A stretch of 17,850 nucleotides of DNA. It comes from Deltaproteobacteria bacterium (GTDB lineage: Bacteria > Desulfobacterota_D > UBA1144 > Nemesobacterales > N074bin48). Position 1 is the first letter of the stretch; each line of letters opens with the position of its first letter. The stretch covers positions 1-17,850 of the forward strand of contig SMWS01000036.1 of the NCBI GenBank assembly GCA_004356685.1. The letters run 5' to 3'. The notes below the pieces were generated by a model, which worked only from the letters and a program-made list of their open reading frames with translations, did no database searches and was not told where the DNA came from. A program made the translations under genes and the position numbers. Below, piece after piece: positions 1 through 7,010 of the stretch.

Positions 1-2
1 AA

Positions 3-215
3 GAAGTCCTCAAAGAACACACTAACAAGTTAATGTCCATACCGGGTGTAGTGGGAACTGCCGAGGGACTTTGTGATGACCAGCCTTGTATCAAGGTATT
101 TGTTATTAAAAAAACTCCTGAATTGGAACAGAAAATTCCTACTGTTCTCGATGGTTATACGGTAGAGGTGGAAGAGACAGGGGAATTTCATGCACTTCCT
201 GAAAATCAGGATTGA
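3..215 (+). pseudogene. N-terminal domain fragment of a trypsin-like (GDSGS) serine protease family; truncated by the left edge
   Basis: The reading frame is already open at the left edge and ends at TGA 213-215. It encodes the small domain that precedes the peptidase domain in a family of bacterial trypsin-like proteases, recognisable by PGVVGTAEGL, CIKVFV, IPTVLDGYTVEVEETGEF and HAL. A CX4C pair is visible (GLC, four residues, C). In full-length relatives, as I recall them, this domain runs straight into the part carrying the catalytic His and Asp. Here the frame stops about seven residues past the domain end, and the C-terminal Ser-containing part resumes in another frame from about position 190-223. 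That pattern suggests a deletion with frameshift, although the fragment might still be made as a solo domain like the copy at 605-907. About 36 of 65 positions match that copy by eye. Confidence 0.6.
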
Positions 216-519
216 TTTTAATATGAAGGTACAAAAATGTGGAAGAACCACGGGTCAAACTGAAGGAAGAGTATCCTATCTGAACGTTACAGTGAATGTA
301 AATTATGGTGTTGGTGTAGCTACATTTTATAATCAGATAGGAATACGCCCTGGAGGATTTAGTGCTGGAGGAGATTCTGGATCTTTAATAGTTGTTAAGG
401 GCGGGAATAATGATCGTAGACCTGTTGGTCTATTATATGCTGGAAGTAGCTCACTAACTATTGCAAATCCTATAATACCGATATTGGCCAGATTTGGCGT
501 AACTATAGACGGCGAATAA
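190..519 (+). pseudogene. C-terminal part of a trypsin-like serine protease (GDSGS); His and Asp of the triad missing
   Basis: This open frame encodes the second half of a trypsin-fold peptidase: KCGRTTGQTEGRV, then NVNYGVGVATFYNQI, then the nucleophile motif SAGGDSGSL (Ser codon at 376-378), then PVGLLYAGSS and TIANPI, and a GVTID terminus typical of the family. The order and spacing match the C-terminal half of NAL1-like/S1-type bacterial proteases. The roughly 100 residues expected before it, with the catalytic His and Asp, are absent from the window. The preceding N-terminal domain lies in a different frame and overlaps this one by 26 bases. Possible starts are ATG 190 and ATG 223, neither with a convincing ribosome binding site. 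Proteolytic activity is not expected. A transcription terminator lies 30-70 bases downstream. A sequencing frameshift alone would not explain the missing residues. Confidence 0.6.
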
Positions 520-546
520 AAAATTAACCTAAAAAGTAAATATCTC

Positions 547-587
547 AAGGGGTAAAAGTGATTAACTATTGCTTTTATCCCTTTTTT
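547..587 (+). terminator. Rho-independent terminator after the protease remnant
   Basis: GGGGTAAAAG (549-558) pairs with CTTTTATCCC (572-581) through ten base pairs including one G-U. The loop is 13 bases, and a run of six T follows at 582-587. Two A's at 547-548 can extend the stem. The hairpin plus T-tract directly follows the protease remnant and precedes the solo-domain gene, so it separates the two. Confidence 0.8.
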
Positions 588-604
588 ATTAACATTGTAT
601 TAAG

Positions 605-907
605 TTGGTAAGATATATTACATTAAGTCTTCTTATTGTATCGTTATTTTCTAATACATCAGTATTAGAAGAAAACTCTCATAATAAAATGGATAAAAAA
701 TCTATTAAGACAGTACTTGAAGAAAATACAGATTTTCTGATGTCAATACAAGGAGTTGTTGGTATAGCGCAGGGTTTATGTGAAGATAAAGACTGTATTA
801 AAGTATTCGTTACAAAAAAAACAGACAAAATACACGAACAAATACCAAAATCACTAGATGGATATATGATTGAAATTGTTGAAACAGATGTGATTAAAGC
901 TTATTAG
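605..907 (+). CDS. Small secreted-looking protein: solo N-terminal domain of the GDSGS protease family
   Basis: The 100-residue product starts with a positively charged, then hydrophobic stretch (residues 1-18, MVRYITLSLLIVSLFSNT) that looks like a signal peptide, although no cleavage site is certain. Residues about 38-100 are a paralogue of the fragment at 3-215: LMSI, GVVG, GLC, CIKVFV, KKT, IP and LDGY are shared, as is the CX4C cysteine pair, which could form a disulfide outside the cytoplasm. The protein ends within a few residues of where the first copy also stops, with no peptidase domain after it. The start is the TTG at 605, because an in-frame stop lies at 590-592 and the next start, ATG 689, would remove the hydrophobic segment. 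No strong ribosome binding site is visible. Its function is unknown. It could be a decayed protease or a retained propeptide- or inhibitor-like domain. Confidence 0.6.
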   Translation: MVRYITLSLLIVSLFSNTSVLEENSHNKMDKKSIKTVLEENTDFLMSIQGVVGIAQGLCEDKDCIKVFVTKKTDKIHEQIPKSLDGYMIEIVETDVIKAY

Positions 908-958
908 TTATTTTGAACCTTTACTAATGAAATTAGCTTAGAAATAATATATTAATCT

Positions 959-1288
959 TTAATTAAATCCTTTATTTGTAATATAAGATCCGTCTTTGAA
1001 GTCGGAGAAAAACATACCTACTGCAGGATTATTAATAGGTTTTCCTGTGTCGTCTTTTTCTAAATTCCTTTCTGCTACATATGTGTAATGATCAGCCCCT
1101 TCTGGCAGGACATGGTACCAGGGCTTATCTTTCGGAGGTTTTGAACGTGCAACTGCACTATACCACTGCTCACTGCCCGCAAACTCAGAGTCTACATCAA
1201 GTACAACTCCCCTATAATCAAACAGTTTATGCTGTATAATCTGACCAATATGAAACTTCACTTCCTTTGTATCGTTTAATTTATTCAT
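959..1288 (-). CDS. hspQ: Heat shock protein HspQ (YccV/DUF525-like, hemimethylated-DNA-binding fold)
   Basis: The 109-residue cytoplasmic protein shows the HspQ/YccV pattern throughout: FHIGQ (12-16), HKLFDYRGVV followed by DVD (20-33), PWYHVL (56-61), YVAERNL (70-76) and PINNP (84-88). In E. coli HspQ is a heat-shock protein that binds hemimethylated oriC DNA and acts as an enhancer and substrate of the Lon protease. That activity is known for the family, not shown here. The length matches the family. It is the second gene of an operon, starting six bases after the htpX stop codon, so both should be on one transcript. The ATG at 1288 has no strong Shine-Dalgarno sequence, which fits translation coupled to htpX. 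The C-terminal tail (residues 89-109) is less typical than the core. Confidence 0.88.
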   Translation of the reverse strand: MNKLNDTKEVKFHIGQIIQHKLFDYRGVVLDVDSEFAGSEQWYSAVARSKPPKDKPWYHVLPEGADHYTYVAERNLEKDDTGKPINNPAVGMFFSDFKDGSYITNKGFN

Positions 1289-1294
1289 AGTCTT

Positions 1295-2143
1295 TTAACT
1301 TACTTTTCCCATAGCCATATCTTCTAACTTTGCAACTCTTTGTTCCATAGGAGGGTGAGTGGCAAATAGGGATGCAAGCCCCTTACCGGTAAGTGGATTT
1401 ACAATAAACATATGCGCCGTGCTGTCTGCAACCTGTTCACTTACCTGCATCCTTGACCTGCCTGAAAATTGCTCAAGCTTCCGCAACGCTTCAGCCAGGT
1501 GAAGAGGGTTGCCGCAAATCTTAGCACCACCTTCGTCTGCCAGATATTCCCTTGTTCTGGATATTGCCATCCTTATAATCATTGCAGCAAAAGGAGCCAG
1601 AATCATCATTGCTATTAGCGTAAGTAGATTTCCCCTACTGCCCCTTCCACCACCAAAAATCATTGCTATATAAACCAAGAAAGTAATTGCTGTTGATATT
1701 GCTGCTGCAACTGAAGATATCAAAATATCTTTATGCTTAATATGAGCCAGCTCATGTGCTATAACACCCTTTAACTCATCCATGGTTAAAATTCTCAATA
1801 TTCCTGTTGTTAATGCCACTGCAGAGTGGTTATAGTCTCTGCCAGTTGCAAAGGCGTTTGGTGTTTCTTCTGGAATTATATAGAGTTTTGGCATTGGAAG
1901 ACCTGCATTTTGGGCAAGTTGCGCAGTAGCATTATAAAGTTCAGGAGCCTGCTCCGGGGTAACTTCTTTGGCTTTATACATTGAAAGCACAATTTTATCA
2001 CTCCACCAGTAACTGCCAAAATTGATGACGATTGCAGCTATTAAAGCGATAATTGCACCCGTCTGTCCTGCAACTGCACCCCCACCCCATATTAAAATTG
2101 CAGATAAAGAAGTAAGTAGTGCCAGTGTCTTAAAAGTATTCAT
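1295..2143 (-). CDS. htpX: Membrane zinc metalloprotease HtpX (family M48B)
   Basis: HtpX is an integral membrane protease that degrades misfolded membrane proteins, with its active site on the cytoplasmic side. The zinc-binding HELAH lies at residues 130-134, and the third ligand is the Glu of SRTREYLADEGGA (E199). Four hydrophobic segments are visible: about 5-25 and 28-46 before the catalytic core, and about 143-163 and 172-192 between the HELAH and the third ligand, as in the family. The 282-residue length is typical. I start at ATG 2143 because GGAGG sits five bases upstream. The in-frame TTG at 2155 would overlap that ribosome binding site and add only four residues. It is the first gene of an operon with hspQ. 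A promoter with a heat-shock-like -35 box lies upstream at about 2191-2222. Confidence 0.95.
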   Translation of the reverse strand: MNTFKTLALLTSLSAILIWGGGAVAGQTGAIIALIAAIVINFGSYWWSDKIVLSMYKAKEVTPEQAPELYNATAQLAQNAGLPMPKLYIIPEETPNAFATGRDYNHSAVALTTGILRILTMDELKGVIAHELAHIKHKDILISSVAAAISTAITFLVYIAMIFGGGRGSRGNLLTLIAMMILAPFAAMIIRMAISRTREYLADEGGAKICGNPLHLAEALRKLEQFSGRSRMQVSEQVADSTAHMFIVNPLTGKGLASLFATHPPMEQRVAKLEDMAMGKVS

Positions 2144-2190
2144 TAAAACCTCCAAATTAATGGATAAATAAAATTATTAAATATTAATAT

Positions 2191-2222
2191 ATAATGTATA
2201 TCTAAAAATTACCGTTTCAAGG
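2191..2222 (-). promoter_or_regulatory. Candidate heat-shock-type promoter for htpX-hspQ
   Basis: On the minus strand the sequence reads CCTTGAAA (2222-2215) and, 18 bases later, CATTAT (2196-2191). The first element matches the core of the sigma-32 -35 box (CCTTGAA). The second keeps the CAT-T part of the -10 element but lacks the run of C's before it. The spacing fits the sigma-32 range if CAT is aligned with the consensus CAT. TTGAAA could equally serve a housekeeping sigma factor. It lies about 50 bases before the htpX start. This is an eye match only. Confidence 0.35.
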
Positions 2223-2237
2223 TTAAATACTTAGTTT

Positions 2238-2483
2238 ATGCCTCAAATATTAATTAAAATAAAACACAAAAGTGATACAGTGATTTTCCATAGTTTACTT
2301 GGCACGTATTCTCACCTTGCCTGGGTAAGAACTGAAATACCAGATGAGGATATTATCAGTGTTACTCCTACCGGTGATATGCTAAAAGATACTTTGGAAG
2401 TATTAGAAAACCTTAAAGATGAAATAGAGTTTGAAATATTAGAAATAAAAAATCTAAGCACAAATAATTTGCAGCATGAATGA
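2238..2483 (+). CDS. Small uncharacterised protein coupled to murJ (possibly DUF4911-like)
   Basis: This 81-residue protein has no signal peptide or membrane segment. It contains alternating beta-like stretches (ILIKIKHKSDTVIFHSLL, LAWVRTEI, IISVTPTGD) followed by an amphipathic helix (MLKDTLEVLENLKDEIEFEIL), an alpha/beta pattern. The outline (a short strand, 'LLGTYSHLAWVRT', a second strand, then a leucine-rich helix) recalls DUF4911 proteins of Deltaproteobacteria, but that is a recollection of pattern, not a tested match. The gene is divergent from htpX, and its stop overlaps the murJ start by eight bases, so the two are probably co-transcribed and translationally coupled. A role with MurJ is inferred from position only. 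The ATG at 2238 is the first available start and lacks a clear ribosome binding site. Confidence 0.65.
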   Translation: MPQILIKIKHKSDTVIFHSLLGTYSHLAWVRTEIPDEDIISVTPTGDMLKDTLEVLENLKDEIEFEILEIKNLSTNNLQHE

Positions 2484-4032
2484 CAAATCCACAATAGCAA
2501 AGTCTGCCAGATCTGTAAGTATTTTTACTTTCCTAAGCAGAATACTGGGGATGGTTCGTGATATTGTAATAGCATCCCTTTTTGGCGCCGGACAGGTTAC
2601 TGATGCATTTTGGGTTGCTTTTAGAATTCCAAACTTACTCAGACGACTATTTGCAGAAGGCGCACTGACAGTTTCATTTATCCCTGTATTCACCAGCAGG
2701 TTAGAACACGGGGGGAAGGAAAAAGCAAAGGTCATTTCAGACACTATTTTTACTATTCTTGTTTGCTTGCTAATCCTAATTTCCTTAATTGGAATTATCT
2801 TCTCTCCTTATATAGTAAAAATCTTTGCCTCCGGTTTTAGTGATGAAGTATTTGATCTTGCAGTACTTCTAAACAGGATAATGTTTCCCTATATTATCTT
2901 TATCTCCCTGACTGCGCTTTCGATGGGCATTTTAAACTCTTTAAAACATTTTTTCGCTCCTTCATTTTCTCCGGTACTGTTTAACTGCTGTATAATTCTT
3001 TTTGCTGTAGTACTACACAGTAATTTTGATATTCCCATTGTTTCACTGGCAATTGGGGTAATCATTGGTGGAATATTACAATTTCTATTTCAGATACCAT
3101 TTCTAAAAAGCAGGAACTTTTCATTCAAACCAAAGCTTCTATTTAGTAATCCTGATGTTAAAAGAATATTTACATTAATTGTTCCACAGATATTTGGACT
3201 TGCAGTTTATAACTTAAATATTATTGTAAACACCCAGTACGCATCTTACTTGCCCGAGGGTACGATATCTTATCTTTTTTTATCGGAAAGATTAGTTGAA
3301 TTCCCACTTGGAATTATAGCTGTATCACTTGCAACCGTTCTTTTGCCAAATTTTTCTTCCTATATATCCAAAGGTGATCTGAGCAAGTTTAGGGAAACAT
3401 ATGTCAGTTCAATCAGGATATTATTTTATATTTTAATTCCTGCATCTATTGGACTAATTGCTCTAAGCAAGCCTATTTGCAATATTTTGTACCAGAGAGG
3501 AGAATTTGGATATGAGCAAATGATATTTACCTCACAGTGTTTATTTGGTTATGCAATAGGACTTTGGGCAGTTGGCCTCATAAGAATCACTGTTCCTGCA
3601 TTTTTTGCGCAAAAAGATACTAAGACCCCTGTATATGTGGCACTGTGTGCATTTATTCTAAACGCTGTGCTCGGTTACCTGCTTAGTTTCAGACTTGAAC
3701 TAAATCACCTAGGTCTTGCGCTTGCAAGCTCAGCATCCTCCATACTAAATATTTCCCTGCTGATATATTTTATAAATAAAAAAATAGTCAAAATCGAAAT
3801 CGCAGATTTTCTAAAATATATGTCTAAAATCATAATTATAGGTTTTATTATGGGAATATCCGTATTTAAAATTTCTCAGCTTCAGGATTGGACTGAGAGT
3901 GATTTTTCGCTTGAAAAAGTTTTTATGCTGGGGCTTTGTGTTTTTGTAGGCTTACTTGTTTATAGTATATTATCAAAACTGCTAAAAATTGAAGAATTTG
4001 ATAAGATAATTAAAATAATAACAAATTACTAA
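2476..4032 (+). CDS. murJ: Lipid II flippase MurJ (MviN)
   Basis: MurJ moves lipid II across the inner membrane for peptidoglycan synthesis. The 518-residue product is almost entirely hydrophobic segments, consistent with the 14-helix MOP-superfamily fold. The N-terminus carries the family signature: SRILGMVRD, ASLFGAGQVTDAFWVAFRIPNLLRRLFAEGALTVSFIPVF over residues about 21-73, including the Arg-rich and Glu positions that line the lipid II cavity. Later hallmarks are PLGIIAVSLATVLLP and an LYQRGEF segment. The length is normal. The ATG at 2476 lies inside the end of the preceding small gene (eight-base overlap) without its own strong ribosome binding site, which suggests coupled translation. 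A weak hairpin follows before ugd. Confidence 0.95.
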   Translation: MNDKSTIAKSARSVSIFTFLSRILGMVRDIVIASLFGAGQVTDAFWVAFRIPNLLRRLFAEGALTVSFIPVFTSRLEHGGKEKAKVISDTIFTILVCLLILISLIGIIFSPYIVKIFASGFSDEVFDLAVLLNRIMFPYIIFISLTALSMGILNSLKHFFAPSFSPVLFNCCIILFAVVLHSNFDIPIVSLAIGVIIGGILQFLFQIPFLKSRNFSFKPKLLFSNPDVKRIFTLIVPQIFGLAVYNLNIIVNTQYASYLPEGTISYLFLSERLVEFPLGIIAVSLATVLLPNFSSYISKGDLSKFRETYVSSIRILFYILIPASIGLIALSKPICNILYQRGEFGYEQMIFTSQCLFGYAIGLWAVGLIRITVPAFFAQKDTKTPVYVALCAFILNAVLGYLLSFRLELNHLGLALASSASSILNISLLIYFINKKIVKIEIADFLKYMSKIIIIGFIMGISVFKISQLQDWTESDFSLEKVFMLGLCVFVGLLVYSILSKLLKIEEFDKIIKIITNY

Positions 4033-4090
4033 AGCCAATTTGATTAACTACGGCATTTTAGTTACTTTTATCCGTTTATTTAAGGCTTTA
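4030..4090 (+). terminator. Weak nested hairpin after murJ
   Basis: TAAAGCC (4030-4036, containing the murJ stop) is the inverse of GGCTTTA (4084-4090). Within the 47-base interval TAACTA (4045-4050) pairs with TAGTTA (4059-4064) and is followed by CTTTTAT. Stems are short and the T-run is poor, so a terminator role is only possible. It fills the gap before ugd, which has its own good ribosome binding site. Confidence 0.3.
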
Positions 4091-4115
4091 TAAAAGTTGG
4101 GAGGAGTCTTTCAGT

Positions 4116-5420
4116 ATGAATATATGCATGATAGGAACAGGTTATGTAGGACTGGTTACAGGGGCATGCTTTGCAGGAAGTGGAAACAATGTAGCATGTG
4201 TTGATATAGACAAAGAAAAAATCAAGAGCCTCTCCAAAGGTAAAGTTACTTTCTTTGAACCAGGACTCGAAAACCTTGTAAAAGAAAACTATGACGAAGG
4301 GCGCCTGACATTTACCACTGACCTTAAAAGCGCATTAGACCAGTCAGAAATAGTTTTTATTGCAGTGGGCACGCCTCCAAAAGAAGATGGGTCTGCAGAT
4401 CTGTCCTCAGTTACGCAAGTGGCTAAATCGATTGGTAAACACATGACAGGCTATAAAATAATTGTGACAAAAAGCACTGTCCCTGTTGGAACAAGTGAAA
4501 TGATAAAAGATACAGTGAGTAAAGAAACCAATATAGAGTTTGATGTTGCCTCTAACCCCGAATTTCTAAAAGAGGGCGCTGCTGTAGAAGATTTCATGAA
4601 GCCCGACCGTGTGGTTATAGGGGTAGACAAAAAAGAAGTAGGCGAAAAACTAAAGCAGCTTTATGAGCCATATATGAGATCGTCAGACAGAACTCAAATT
4701 GTAAGTATTAGGTCTGCTGAACTTGCTAAATATGCATCAAACGCGATGCTTGCAACCAGAATTTCCTTTATGAACGAGATAGCTAATCTTTGTGAAAGAA
4801 TCGGCGCGGATGTATCCGATGTACGTAGAGCAATGGGGTCAGACGAGCGAATTGGAAGAGCTTTTCTCTTTCCGGGTGTTGGTTATGGGGGTTCTTGTTT
4901 TCCAAAAGATGTAAAAGCTCTTATTCAGACAGCTGAAGAAAACGGATACAAATTAAAGGTGTGCTCTGCTGTAGATGAAGCAAACAATGATCAGCGCGAG
5001 ATTTTTTGGAAAAAAATAGAAAATCATTTTAACAGTAATTTAAAAGATAAAAAAATTGGTGTTTGGGGATTATCTTTTAAGCCGAACACTGATGATATTA
5101 GAGAGGCTCCTTCACTTTACATAATACAAAAACTAATTGAAAAAGGAGCTATAGTTACAGCCCATGATCCGGTAGCTATAGAAAATGCTAAAGCTTATTT
5201 TGACAATAAGATAAATTATGCTGAACATAACTATGAAGCATGCACTTGTGCAGATGCACTTGTTATACACACAGAATGGAATCAGTACAGACAGCCTGAT
5301 TTCAATAAGCTTAAAGAACTAATGAATACTCCGGTTATTTTTGATGGAAGAAATCTCTATGATCCTAGAAAGTTAAAAGAATTAGGGTTTGAGTATTTTC
5401 CTTTTGGTAGAACTTTGTAA
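4116..5420 (+). CDS. ugd: UDP-glucose 6-dehydrogenase
   Basis: This enzyme oxidises UDP-glucose to UDP-glucuronate with two NAD+, supplying precursors for polysaccharide or lipopolysaccharide. The N-terminal Rossmann motif GTGYVGLVTG spans residues 7-16, with an acidic residue ending the second strand (VDID). Catalytic features are GTPPKEDGSAD (85-95), STVPVGTS (120-127), NPEFLKEG (147-154), AELAKYASNA (201-210) and the thiohemiacetal-forming Cys261 in GYGGSCFPKD. The C-terminal UDP-binding domain contains GLSFKPNTDDIREAPS. The length of 434 is normal. A strong purine-rich ribosome binding site (GGGAGGAG) precedes the ATG. The next gene encodes a small membrane protein, which is compatible with a surface-polysaccharide role, but no glycosyltransferase is present in the window. 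A relative using UDP-mannose-type substrates is possible but less likely. Confidence 0.93.
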   Translation: MNICMIGTGYVGLVTGACFAGSGNNVACVDIDKEKIKSLSKGKVTFFEPGLENLVKENYDEGRLTFTTDLKSALDQSEIVFIAVGTPPKEDGSADLSSVTQVAKSIGKHMTGYKIIVTKSTVPVGTSEMIKDTVSKETNIEFDVASNPEFLKEGAAVEDFMKPDRVVIGVDKKEVGEKLKQLYEPYMRSSDRTQIVSIRSAELAKYASNAMLATRISFMNEIANLCERIGADVSDVRRAMGSDERIGRAFLFPGVGYGGSCFPKDVKALIQTAEENGYKLKVCSAVDEANNDQREIFWKKIENHFNSNLKDKKIGVWGLSFKPNTDDIREAPSLYIIQKLIEKGAIVTAHDPVAIENAKAYFDNKINYAEHNYEACTCADALVIHTEWNQYRQPDFNKLKELMNTPVIFDGRNLYDPRKLKELGFEYFPFGRTL

Positions 5421-5486
5421 ACAACAATTTTTAGGAATTTTAAGTTTATTTCAAAAAGCTATAATTTCGACGACCAATCTTTCTTG

Positions 5487-5515
5487 ATTATTAATTCAAA
5501 CACTGAAATAATAAT
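5487..5515. repeat. AT-rich imperfect inverted repeat between ugd and the small membrane protein gene
   Basis: ATTATTAATTC (5487-5497) and GAAATAATAAT (5505-5515) are complementary at 10 of 11 positions around a seven-base loop. No T-run follows. In DNA this AT-rich, such a repeat could arise by chance. It could also be a weak terminator for ugd. Confidence 0.25.
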
Positions 5516-5557
5516 TACTTATATATCAGAGTTATAGTTTTGGTTACAACAACCTCG

Positions 5558-5833
5558 ATGCATGAACAAAAAAAACCAGAAGAAATTACCCATAAACTAC
5601 CAGTGTACAAAAGGATCTGGGAATGGTGGAAACCGGTTGCTCAAAAGATTGGCAACTTTCAGGCACGAGTAATATTAACTGTATTTTATTTTACTATGTT
5701 CATGCCGTTTGCCATTTTGGTCAAATTATTTACCGATCCGCTGCGCATTAAACCAAAGACAAAAAAAGGCTGGATAGAACGAAAAGATGAGCAAGTGGAT
5801 GATTTACTTGCAAGAGCGAGAAAACAGTTTTAA
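5558..5833 (+). CDS. Small single-span membrane protein downstream of ugd, function unknown
   Basis: The product is 91 residues from ATG 5558, or 97 from the in-frame TTG at 5540. Neither start has a clear ribosome binding site, and I prefer the ATG. It has a charged N-terminus, a Trp-rich amphipathic stretch (RIWEWWKPVAQKIGNFQARV, about 19-38), one hydrophobic span (about 39-58) containing TVFYFTMFMPFAILVKL, then a basic, DPLRIKP-containing tail with a GW(I)ER motif, ending in LLARARKQF. The layout recalls small membrane proteins near polysaccharide and carbamoyltransferase gene clusters (SxtJ/DUF5989-type cassettes), in which W..R and a terminal arrangement of Arg/Gln/Phe recur. That is a recollection, not a tested match. 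Its position after ugd supports an envelope-polysaccharide role by association only. Confidence 0.6.
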   Translation: MHEQKKPEEITHKLPVYKRIWEWWKPVAQKIGNFQARVILTVFYFTMFMPFAILVKLFTDPLRIKPKTKKGWIERKDEQVDDLLARARKQF

Positions 5834-5872
5834 TCTATTAGAAGCAACTCTTTAAAAATCATATCTGCCCAA

Positions 5873-6568
5873 ATGAATACAGACGCCGATTCTATAACCA
5901 AACTTCTGCTATCATTAAAAGAAGAATTCGCAGAAGATCCTAATAATAATTTAATGCTTGCAGGTATCAGTAAATCGCTTGGAGACTGCGATAAAGCGCT
6001 TTCAATACTTTTTTCTGAACTGCGACAAAACCAGGGCAACCTATCTGCAAAATTAATGATTGCTGAGATTTATTATGAAAGGTGGATGATAGATGAAGCA
6101 AAAAAATATCTTGGGCAAATTATTGATCTGACGCCCAATAACGAAAAAGCGCTCGATATGCTTAGTAAAATTTATAACAGTGAAAATGATACGGAAAAGG
6201 CTCTCGATCTGTTATACAAAAAGTTTATTTTTGGCAGCAATAAATCGCAGACTTTGTTCGAAATTGAAAGCTTAAAAAATAAAAATGCTACAGAGAGCCC
6301 TCATTTTGATATTACAAAAAACATCAAAAACAAACTCAGTGATTCCTACGACCGCATAAATAGTAAAACATCCGAGGTAAACTTAATAACCGAAACCATG
6401 GCAGATCTATACATAAACCAGGGATACTACGATAAAGCAGCCGAAATTTTAGTGCTGCTGCTGAAAAAAGCCCCGCATGATCCTCACCTTAAAACAAAAT
6501 TATCGCTGTCTATTGCTTCAAAATCAATTAGCAGAAAAACTTATGAAGTTGCAGAGGAATTAGACTAA
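5873..6568 (+). CDS. Tetratricopeptide-repeat protein
   Basis: This 231-residue cytoplasmic-looking protein has no signal peptide. It is built of helical pairs with TPR spacing: about 24-56 (NNLMLAGISKSLGDCDKALSIL), 58-90 (KLMIAEIYYERWMIDEAKKYL), 92-118 (ALDMLSKIYNSENDTEKALDLL) and a final repeat near 172-206 (TMADLYINQGYYDKAAEIL). A polar stretch of about 50 residues separates the third and last repeats. The last repeat is the closest to consensus (A..Y...G.Y.KA..I). TPRs bind partner proteins, and the partner is not evident. The stop is one base before the aroQ ATG, so the two genes are probably co-transcribed. That linkage also occurs by chance in compact genomes and does not imply a shikimate role. 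Confidence 0.75.
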   Translation: MNTDADSITKLLLSLKEEFAEDPNNNLMLAGISKSLGDCDKALSILFSELRQNQGNLSAKLMIAEIYYERWMIDEAKKYLGQIIDLTPNNEKALDMLSKIYNSENDTEKALDLLYKKFIFGSNKSQTLFEIESLKNKNATESPHFDITKNIKNKLSDSYDRINSKTSEVNLITETMADLYINQGYYDKAAEILVLLLKKAPHDPHLKTKLSLSIASKSISRKTYEVAEELD

Positions 6569-6569
6569 A

Positions 6570-7010
6570 ATGAAAATATTGATAATACACGGTCCAAACC
6601 TAAACATGCTTGGAAAAAGGGAGCCGGACATTTATGGCAGCACCACTCTTGATGATATTAATAAACAGATCGAAAAAGAAGCTAAATCACTTAAATTAAA
6701 AGTGCAATATTTTCAATCAAATAGTGAAGGCGAGATTGTTACAAAAATACAGAACTCTCTGGGCAGTATCGATGGGATAGTAATAAATCCTGCAGCATAC
6801 ACTCACACTAGTGTTGCAATTAGAGATGCTATACTCTCTACAAACGTTCCCACAGTTGAAGTACATATTTCTAATATTTATAAAAGAGAGAAATTTAGAC
6901 AGCATTCATATATATCTGCAGTGGCAGTAGGTGTAATATCTGGTTTTGGAACATATAGCTATAATTTAGGATTAAGAGCTATAGAAAGTCATTTAAAATC
7001 TAAAAAATAA
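6570..7010 (+). CDS. aroQ: 3-dehydroquinate dehydratase, type II
   Basis: The enzyme dehydrates 3-dehydroquinate to 3-dehydroshikimate, the third shikimate-pathway step. At 146 residues it has the usual type II length (dodecameric enzymes, unrelated to type I AroD). Visible motifs are HGPNLNMLGKREPDIYG (7-23), with the catalytic Tyr22 and the mobile-lid Arg17, QSNSEGEI (49-56), INPAAYTHTSVAIRDA (72-87) and EVHISN (97-102) with catalytic His99. Arg110 follows at the position of the substrate-binding Arg. All expected active-site residues are present. It starts one base after the TPR gene. aroE, acting next in the pathway, lies 6.4 kb downstream in a separate cluster. Confidence 0.95.
   Translation: MKILIIHGPNLNMLGKREPDIYGSTTLDDINKQIEKEAKSLKLKVQYFQSNSEGEIVTKIQNSLGSIDGIVINPAAYTHTSVAIRDAILSTNVPTVEVHISNIYKREKFRQHSYISAVAVGVISGFGTYSYNLGLRAIESHLKSKK

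Noticed and set aside
924..936. CTAAT-GAA-ATTAG small hairpin after the solo-domain gene
   Set aside because: Only five A/T-rich pairs with a three-base loop and no T-run; expected by chance in this base composition.
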